From NCBI GenBank assembly GCA_034440635.1, contig JAOTON010001569.1, positions 42,000-105,999 of the forward strand: 64,000 bases of DNA, in the 5' to 3' direction. The translations under genes and the position numbers were made by a program. Below, one piece after another: positions 52,501 through 61,500 of the stretch (positions within the stretch are counted from its first letter, which is position 1; each line of letters starts with the position of its first letter). This DNA is from Lepas anatifera (lineage: Eukaryota > Arthropoda > Thecostraca > Lepadidae). The notes beneath the pieces are model-generated. The model made no database searches. It was not told the origin of the DNA and was given only the letters and a program-made list of their open reading frames with translations.

Positions 52501-55500
52501 AAATTATTGTTAAAGTTATTTGCCTGCCCACGACTATATTCTGCAAAAGAAAAACATTCTGGAGGCCCAGAAATTAGGTTGGTCCCCTGTAGGGGACCAA
52601 CCTAATCAGAAACAGGCTATCAGCAAAACTTCGGTATCTTCCGATTGGAAGCGAATAATGAATAGGGCTTGTGGGGATTCAGGCCTTCGAGAAAAATGGA
52701 AGGAGTGAGCGTGTGCCGCGTCATTCTCGCGTGACTCAGTTCTCGATGTAGCGTGCGTCACCCCCCACTCCCGGCCTTCGGTGGCGTGTGTGAATTAGCG
52801 GCGGAGTGTCGCGGTCCGTCAGAGCGACGACTGCTGCAGCCACCGTTGTATTGTTCTGACGCTGCTGCTGCCCCCCTCCCCACACACACACACGCCTCAG
52901 ACCTCGCCTCTCACCGGTCCAGTCACCTGCCGGGGTCCGCGGAGTCCCGACGGCGTTACCAAATCGCCACTGCTTTGTGGGGTGCGATGCTACTCAATAT
53001 GCTTCTTTTGTGTTGATATTGGTGGCTGATGAGCGATTTCTCTTTTTCTGATATAGCTTTAACTCATCCGTGTCCCCCGCCCCCTGTTGGCCAACCAGTG
53101 GGGACGTCCCCCAAATTTTGGGTCCATCGTCATTAACGCTGTCAGGTACCGAATATGCTCAAAATTCGTCCCCCCCCGTCAGCACCAGTCTATGTCCGTC
53201 CCCCTGTAAAAATTCCGTGGCGGCGCCCCTATTGCCTAAAATAATATAAATAGTTGAGACGCTAATGAAAGTAAGTTATGAAATCTTGCAGTACCTTTGA
53301 AGCAAGGTTTGAGAAAAATCATCCTTGGTGGAAAAAATCATCATCCTTTCATCCGGGTGAAAAAATACCGCCGCGCAGTTTTTCTAATTCGATCATTCAG
53401 ATCCTTAGAATAATAGCAGGATAACTTGACTCCCGACCGGGTCCCCGGGCGGGGGCAAAATAGGGAGAATGTAAACGTATGGTATTGTTTCGGATGGAGA
53501 AAAAAGTATGTCGAGGTTTGGAATAAAAGAGATTGTGAGACATACCAAGCTCGACAAGAAAATTAAACGGGAAATCCGGCATGTTTGGTGAACTGGGCTA
53601 CAGTATGCGGTCCGGGATCCTGGAAATCCTGTGTAAACTCCAGATACATGTCTGGCACTATGCACCAGTTTAGCGCGTTCATCAGTGCATGACCAATGCC
53701 CAGTAATTTAACTACACGATGGCTTGAATCATCGGCTGGGTTCTCAGAAGTCGTGGGTGGCGTTGGGGCTCGGTGACATCCTCTGACGCAGCGCCATCAG
53801 GTGATTTAACGGAACATTCGACGGGTAAAGCACCACTATTAGAAAAACTGGTCTCCAAGACCGGAGCCAAACTGGTGAGATAAGGGCTGGGCATAAAGTG
53901 GGAGTGCCCGGAAGTAAGACTTTTATAAGGAAGCGGCTGCAGAATCGACGAGAGAGAATGAATAGCAGACTATATTTCAAAATAAACGAGATGACAATGA
54001 GGAGAGAATATTGCCGTTGTCGGTTAAGCTTTACGGCCGAGCTTCATGAAAAAGCTTCTCGAATTCCACAATATGACATTTTCTCTTGATGTAGTTTTCT
54101 CAAGGCAAAAATAGAAACATTCTCTTTCCTGACGCATATCATCCTATCAGGAGATTTAGTCATCGGGCGGACCACAGTGACCGTGTTTTCCTCAACAATG
54201 CTATATCCTGTCAATGCTAAAGTTGAAGTGACGTGTGAATATTTACGTATTTTTTGGGATTGGTCGGGGCTAGCGGTGAAAAATTTTCTGATAGTCGTAG
54301 AAAGACAAGGCGCGTGATGGTGGCTTTGTTTCGTCCGTCTCAGGTTATATTGCCAGTTTTACACCTCCCCCTCTGTGTCCTGCTCACATATCCAATGTTT
54401 CTCTTGTTCGTTGCTGCATATCTCATTGATAGATATGACATACACCATAGGCGTGGCCGCGGATTTTCGAGCGGGCGGGCAGGGGGAGTGGGCTTAGCGA
54501 CGGAAATTTACGGCCATCCAATGTTCGGTCGGCTAAATGGGGAAGTATAACACTTTTGCCGTATCAGTCACCGGTGCAGTGTCATGAAAATAGCAAAATG
54601 CAATTATTTCCGTCGTACAATTACACATTTGTAATGCTAATGCCGGCGAAAAGAGATGGGGCTGGCCGGCTGGCCCCCCAGGTCCCGCGGCGGGGTCGCC
54701 CCTGACACACACACACCCAGTGGCGGATCCAGGAGGAGGGAAAAAAGGCATTAATCCCCCAAAGGGAAAGACTTGGGGCAAAACTGTTATCTTGTGACCT
54801 TATTATTCGCCCCGGTTTTTTATTATTTATTCCGGCCTTACCCCCAAAACCAAAACATCCGTCTAGTTAAATTGTGGTATACTCTCACTGCGTGACTTTT
54901 TTTGCTTATCGACGTTGGCTTTCCTCCAAACCTACCGGCGAGATCCGCCACTGCGCACGCCCACACTGGGTGACACCTTCTGGCATCCGAGTACAACGTC
55001 GTCTGATCCGGCAGGACTGTCTCTACCACCACCCGGTGCACAAGATATCGTTCATCGCGCAGGACATGACGGACAAGCGGGCGTTCGGCTATGTGTTCGG
55101 CTCGCCCGACACCGGCCACCAGTTCTTCGGCGTCAAAACCGAGAAGGACGCAGGCCAGGTGGGAGACCAGTGGGCCTGCTTAGTCCTGAACCGCGTCTGG
55201 GATGTGGGCGGGATAACGCGGCTGTGTCTCTTATTTGCTGCGTGGCCATGTTTCTTGGTTTTATGCTGATCCCAATGATTGGTCAGTCATTCGGCTAAGT
55301 TAGCTATTGCAGAGTGTTGTAGTGTTGTATCTTGAAGAAAACCAGAACCTCAAGTAAAATCCACTTACTTTCTGGCTGGTGCGAGAACTGGTTAGTTGGC
55401 AACCTGTCGTCTTTTCGTCATTGTTTAAGTAATGTGATGATACTTGACTCGATTATTGTCCTTGCTGCAAAAGTTTATGAAGGTTGACGAAGCTCTCCGC

Positions 55501-58500
55501 TAAATAGCTTTAGTCGGGAGACTTCGAGCACCAGGAACTCGATTATTGGTGGCGCGATAGGACTTGAATCTCCTTAGCTCGGTCTAACTTATCATCACGC
55601 TTCTTGATGCGGCAGAGCTGTTCTTGATGAGCGGAACCAGTGCATTTCTGTTGGCTGGTTTTCAGGTGGTGATGGCCATGCGGGATCTGTTCCAAGTGGT
55701 GTTCGAACTGAAGAAACAGGAGATGGAGAAAAGAAACAGCGCATCGCCGACGAGCAGCTGAAGGCCAAGACTGGCTCCTCCACCATGTCCAGAGTGGGTG
55801 TCCAAACTCCGAGCGGAGTGTCCTGCCGTAAATTATGAAAAATATATTTGGATTTGTGACTTTGAAACCCCATCTTCTAAAGGATCACACAGTAGATCAA
55901 GGGGATGGGTGGTGTAGTGAATAGCGCGTCTGTCTACTAAGCCACCGGTTCCGGGTTCAAGTCCCGGCGGAGCGTCTGAATAAATCGATCTGTTCCCCCA
56001 AATCCCTCCCAACCGGCTGAGAGTTGGTGACGACGTATAACATTGGAAGTTGGTGCGTTGTTCAACCCGAACAATTATTAAATAATAACTCCAGTAATAT
56101 TTGAAGCCATTTGTTTATGTATGAATTCGTGGATCAAGCATAAACAAGGTGGAAGTCATGGCGCCCCCCCGCCCCACACAATGTTTCGACGTCGCTCTCC
56201 GCGGGAAAATGCAGTGTATCGGTATTGTCTAACTTAAAATGGAACATCGTTTTTTTTCGTCCTAAGTTGATACTCTTAGTCCTCAGTCCATTAAATTCTG
56301 GTCCACAGGGTACCGGTGTCATTTAGCCATGAAAAACTGCAGATATGCTGCTGGCATGGTGTTATATCCTTCATTGAAGATCGTTATGACCCTAACTAGA
56401 TATATACCAATCAAAGGACATTGATGTGTGAGCGGGGGCCCGTTCAGGTGTTTAAACACACCCCTGTGAGCTCTGATAGGTCTGGTTTTCTGTGTGAAAA
56501 TGCTGCTAATGTGTAGGCACAGTCAGTGCGGACGGGCGTGGTGAGTAACCGTTGTCTGTGCCGTGTCCTGCAGCAGAGCTCGGGCGGTAAGTCGGGCGTG
56601 TCGGCCGCGCCCAGCTGGGCGCTGGGTAAGGCGACACTGCCGGACTCCGCCTCCGGACTCTCCGTCTTCTCCGGCCACAGCGTCGACCTGCTGGACCTGC
56701 AGCAGGAGATCGAGAACATCGAGCAGGGCATCAGTCAGGTCAGTTCGGCTCCACCCCCGTAAAGCCACAGTCTCATCGGTGCGACGTCATCAGCGTCCAC
56801 TTCCACAGGCTTCTGCACGGACAGCACGGACTGTCACGCTGTCGGAGAAACAAAACATGATTTTAGCCCGTAGTCACTTGGCTGGTAACTGCGGTTCTGG
56901 GCTGGTAACTTAGCTGGTAACTATGTTGAGCGCGGTGTGGTTCAGTCGGTGTCTGCTGTTTGGATGCTGCATGTGGTGTGGTTCAGTCAGTGTGGGCTGT
57001 TTGGATGCTGCGTGTTGTGCGGTTCAGTCAGTGTCGGCTGTTTGGATGCTGTGTGTGGTGTGGTCCAGTCAGTGTCGGCTGTTTGGATACAGTGTGTGGT
57101 GTGGCTCAGTCAGTGTCGACTGTTTGGATGCTGTGTGTGGTGTGGTTCAGTCAGTGTGGGCTGTGTGGATGCTGCGTGTGGTGCGGTTCAGTCAGTGTCG
57201 GCTGTTTGGATGCTGCGTGTTGTGCGGTTCAGTCAGTGTCGGCTGTTTGGATGCTGCGTGTTGTGTGGTTCAGTCAGTGTCTGCTGTTTGGATACAGTGT
57301 GTGGTGTGGCTCAGTCAGTGTCGACTGTTTGGATGCTGTGTGTGGTGTGGTTCAGTCAGTGTGGGCTGTGTGGATGCTGCGTGTTGTGCGGTTCAGTCAG
57401 TGTCGGCTGTTTGGATGCTGCGTGTTGTGCGGTTCAGTCAGTGTCGGCTGTTTGGATGCTGCGTGTTGTGTGGTTCAGTCAGTGTGGGCTGTTTGGATGC
57501 TGCGTGTTGTGCGGTTCAGTCAGTGTCGGCTGTTTGGATGCCGTGTGTGGTGTGGTCCAGTCAGTGTCGGCTGTTTGGATGCTGCGTGTTGTGCGGTTCA
57601 GTCAGTGTGGGCTGTGTGGATGCTGCGTGTGGTGCGGTTCAGTCAGTGTGGGCTGTTTGGATGCTGCGTGTTGTGCGGTTCAGTCAGTGTGGACTGTGTG
57701 GATGCTGCGTGGTGTTCGGTTCAGTCAGTGTCGGCTGTTTGGATGCTGCGTGTTGTGCGGTTCAGTCAGTGTCAGCTGTTTGGATGCTGCGTGTTGTGCG
57801 GTTCAGTCAGTGTCGGCTGTTTGGATGCTGCGTGTTGTGTGGTTCAGTCAGTGTCTGCTGTTTGGATGCTGTGTGTTGTGCGGTTCAGTCAGTGTGGGCT
57901 GTGTGGATGCTGCGTGTGGTGCGGTTCAGTCAGTGTCGGCTGTTTGGATGCTGTGTGTTGTGCGGTTCAGTCAGTGTCTGCTGTTTGGATGCTGCGTGTT
58001 GTGTGGTTCAGTCAGTGTGGGCTGTGTGGATGCTGCGTGTTGTGCGGTTCAGTCAGTGTCGGCTGTTTGGATGCTGCGTGTTGTGTGGTTCAGTCAGTGT
58101 GGGCTGTGTGGATGCTGCGTGTTGTGCGGTTCAGTCAGTGTCGGCTGTTTGGATGCTGCGTGTTGTGTGGTTCAGTCAGTGTCTGCTGTTTGGATACAGT
58201 GTGTGGTGTGGCTCAGTCAGTGTCGACTGTTTGGATGCTGTGTGTGGTGTGGTTCAGTCAGTGTGGGCTGTGTGGATGCTGCGTGTTGTGCGGTTCAGTC
58301 AGTGTCGGCTGTTTGGATGCTGCGTGTTGTGCGGTTCAGTCAGTGTCGGCTGTTTGGATGCTGCGTGTTGTGTGGTTCAGTCAGTGTGGGCTGTTTGGAT
58401 GCTGCGTGTTGTGCGGTTCAGTCAGTGTCGGCTGTTTGGATGCCGTGTGTGGTGTGGTCCAGTCAGTGTCGGCTGTTTGGATGCTGCGTGTTGTGCGGTT

Positions 58501-61500
58501 CAGTCAGTGTGGGCTGTGTGGATGCTGCGTGTGGTGCGGTTCAGTCAGTGTGGGCTGTTTGGATGCTGCGTGTTGTGCGGTTCAGTCAGTGTGGACTGTG
58601 TGGATGCTGCGTGGTGTTCGGTTCAGTCAGTGTCGGCTGTTTGGATGCTGCGTGTTGTGCGGTTCAGTCAGTGTCAGCTGTTTGGATGCTGCGTGTTGTG
58701 CGGTTCAGTCAGTGTCGGCTGTTTGATGCTGCGTGTTGTGTGGTTCAGTCAGTGTCTGCTGTTTGGATGCTGTGTGTTGTGCGGTTCAGTCAGTGTGGGC
58801 TGTGTGGATGCTGCGTGTGGTGCGGTTCAGTCAGTGTCGGCTGTTTGATGCTGTGTGTTGTGCGGTTCAGTCAGTGTCTGCTGTTTGGATGCTGCGTGTT
58901 GTGTGGTTCAGTCAGTGTGGGCTGTGTGGATGCTGCGTGTTGTGCGGTTCAGTCAGTGTCGGCTGTTTGGATGCTGCGTGTTGTGTGGTTCAGTCAGTGT
59001 GGGCTGTGTGGATGCTGCGTGTTGTGCGGTTCAGTCAGTGTCGGCTGTTTGGATGCTGCGTGTTGTGCGGTTCAGTCAGTGTCGGCTGTTTGGATGCTGC
59101 GTGTTGTGTGGTTCAGTCAGTGTGGGCTGTGTGGATGCTGCGTGTTGTGCGGTTCAGTCAGTGTCGGCTGTTTGATGCTGCGTGTTGTGCGGTTTAGTCA
59201 GTGTGGGCTGTGTGGATGCTGCGTGTGGTGCGGTTCAGTCAGTGTCGGCTGTTTGGATGCTGTGTGTTGTGCGGTTCAGTCAGTGTGGGCTGTGTGGATG
59301 CTGCGTGTGGTGCGGTTCAGTCAGTGTGGGCTGTGTGGATGCTGCGTGTGGTGCGGTTCAGTCAGTGTCTGCTGTTCGGATGCTGCGTGCTGTGTGGTTC
59401 AGTCAGTGTGGGCTGTGTGGATGCTGGGTGTTGTGTGGTTGAGTTAGTGTCTGCTGTTTGGATGCTGTGTGTGGTGTGGTTCAGTCAGTGTCGGCTGTTT
59501 GGATGCTGCGTGTGGTGCGGTTCAGTCAGTGTGGGCTGTTTGGATGCTGCGTGTGGTGCGGTTCAGTCAGTGTGGGCTGTGTGAATGCTGCGTGTGGTGC
59601 GGTTCAGTCAGTGTCGGCTGTGTGGATGCTGCGTGCTGTGCGGTTCAGGCAGTGTCTGCTGTATAGATGCTGCGTGGTATGTGGTTCAGGCAGTGTCTGC
59701 TGTATAGATGCTGCGTGGTATGTGGTTCAGGCAGTGTCTGCCGTATAGATGCTGCGTGCTGTGCGGTTCAGTCAGTGTGGGCTGTTTGGATGCTGTGTGT
59801 TGTGTGGTTCAGTCAGTGTTTGCTGTTTGGATGCTCGGTGTTGTGTGGTTCAGTCAGTGTCTGCTGGTTGGATGCTGCGTGTTGTGCGGTTCAGTCAGTG
59901 TCGACTGTTTGGATGCTGCGTGTTGTGCGGTTCAGTCAGTGTTTGCTGTTTGGATGCTCGGTGTTGTGTGGTTCAGTCAGTGTCTGCTGTTTGGATGCTG
60001 CGTGTTGTGCGGTTCAGTCAGTGTCGACTGTTTGGATGCTGCGTGTTGTGCGGTTCAGTCAGTGTCGACTGTTTGGATGCTGCGTGTTGTGCGGTTCAGT
60101 CAGTGTCGGCTGTATAGATGCTGCGTGGTATGTGGTTCAGTCAGTGTCTGATGTATGGATGCTGCGTGGTATGTGGTTCAGGCAGTGTCTACTGTATAGA
60201 TGCTGCGTGGTATGTGGTTCAGGCAGTGTCTGCTGTATAGATGCTGCGTGGTATGGGGTTCAGGCAGTGTGGGCTGTTTGGATGCTGTGTGTGGTGTGGT
60301 TCAGTCAGTGTGGGCTGTGTGGATGCTGCGTGTTGTGCGGTTCAGTCAGTGTCTGCTGTATAGATGCTGCGTGGTATGTGGTTCAGTCAGTGTCTGATGT
60401 ATGGATGCTGCGTGGTATGTGGTTCAGGCAGTGTCTACTGTATAGATGCTGCGTGGTATGTGGTTCAGGCAGTGTCTGCTGTATAGATGCTGCGTGCTAT
60501 GGGGTTCAGGCAGTGTCTGCTGTATAGATGCTGCGTGGTATGTGGTTCAGGCAGTGTCTGCTGCATAGATGCTGCGTGGTATGGGGTTCAGGCAGTGTCT
60601 GCTGTATAGATGCTGCGTGGTATGGGGTTCAGGCAGTGTCTGCTGTATAGATGCTGCGTGGTATGTGGTTCAGGCAGTGTCTGCTGTATAGATGCTGCGT
60701 GGTATATGGTTCTCAGGCAGTGTCTGCGGTATAGATGCTGCGTGGTATGGGGTTCAGGCAGTGTCTGCTGTATAGATGCTGCGTGGTATGTGGTTCAGGC
60801 ACTGTCTACTGTGTAGATGCTGCGTGGTATGTGGTTCAGGTGGTGTCTGCTGTATAGATGCTGCGTGATATATGGTTCAGGAAGTGTCTGCTGTATAGAT
60901 GCTGCGTGGTATGTGGTTCAGGCAGTGTCTACTGTGTAGATGCTGCGTGGTATATGGTTCAGGCGGTATCTGCTGTATAGATGCTGCGTGGTATATGGTT
61001 CAGGCAGTGTATGCTGTATAGATGCTGCGTGGTATGTGGTTCAGGCAGTGTCTACTGTGTAGATGCTGCGTGGTATGTGGTTCAGGCAGTGTTGGCTGTG
61101 TGGATGCTGCGTTTTGTGTGGTTCAGTTGGTTTCGGCTGTGCGCAGTATCCTGAAATTGAAAATTTTACGTGGAAAACGTATCTTCAGATTTTTTGGCCT
61201 CACCAGTATGCCATTGTGGCCTTATTGCAAATCAAAACAAGGAATTAACAAGCATTTTTATTTGATAAGCAGGAGTTAGAGTTGACTGTCTACAGAGAAA
61301 ATGTAGTACGTACAACTTGTTGAAACTTTGCGTGAAAATATGAATCATAAGTAATTTGGAGCATTTTATAGTATATATTGACTTTAACCTTTTTAGGGAT
61401 TTTGGCCTCACTCTCCACTTTGCTCGAAAGCAATTGGAGGACCATGTCTGTTTGGATGCTGTGTGTTGTGTGGTTGATGTCAGTGTCGGCTGTGCGGATG

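Noticed and set aside
55899..55975. Possible tRNA gene
   Set aside because: Box A and B are present but the acceptor arm does not pair and the sequence continues into a SINE body shared with 38.4 kb.
56923..59447. Open frames of 836, 641 and 588 codons on the + strand
   Set aside because: They are readings of a 41-bp satellite in all three frames inside a Dab intron, with frame-shifting 40-bp units and no start, splice or codon-bias support.
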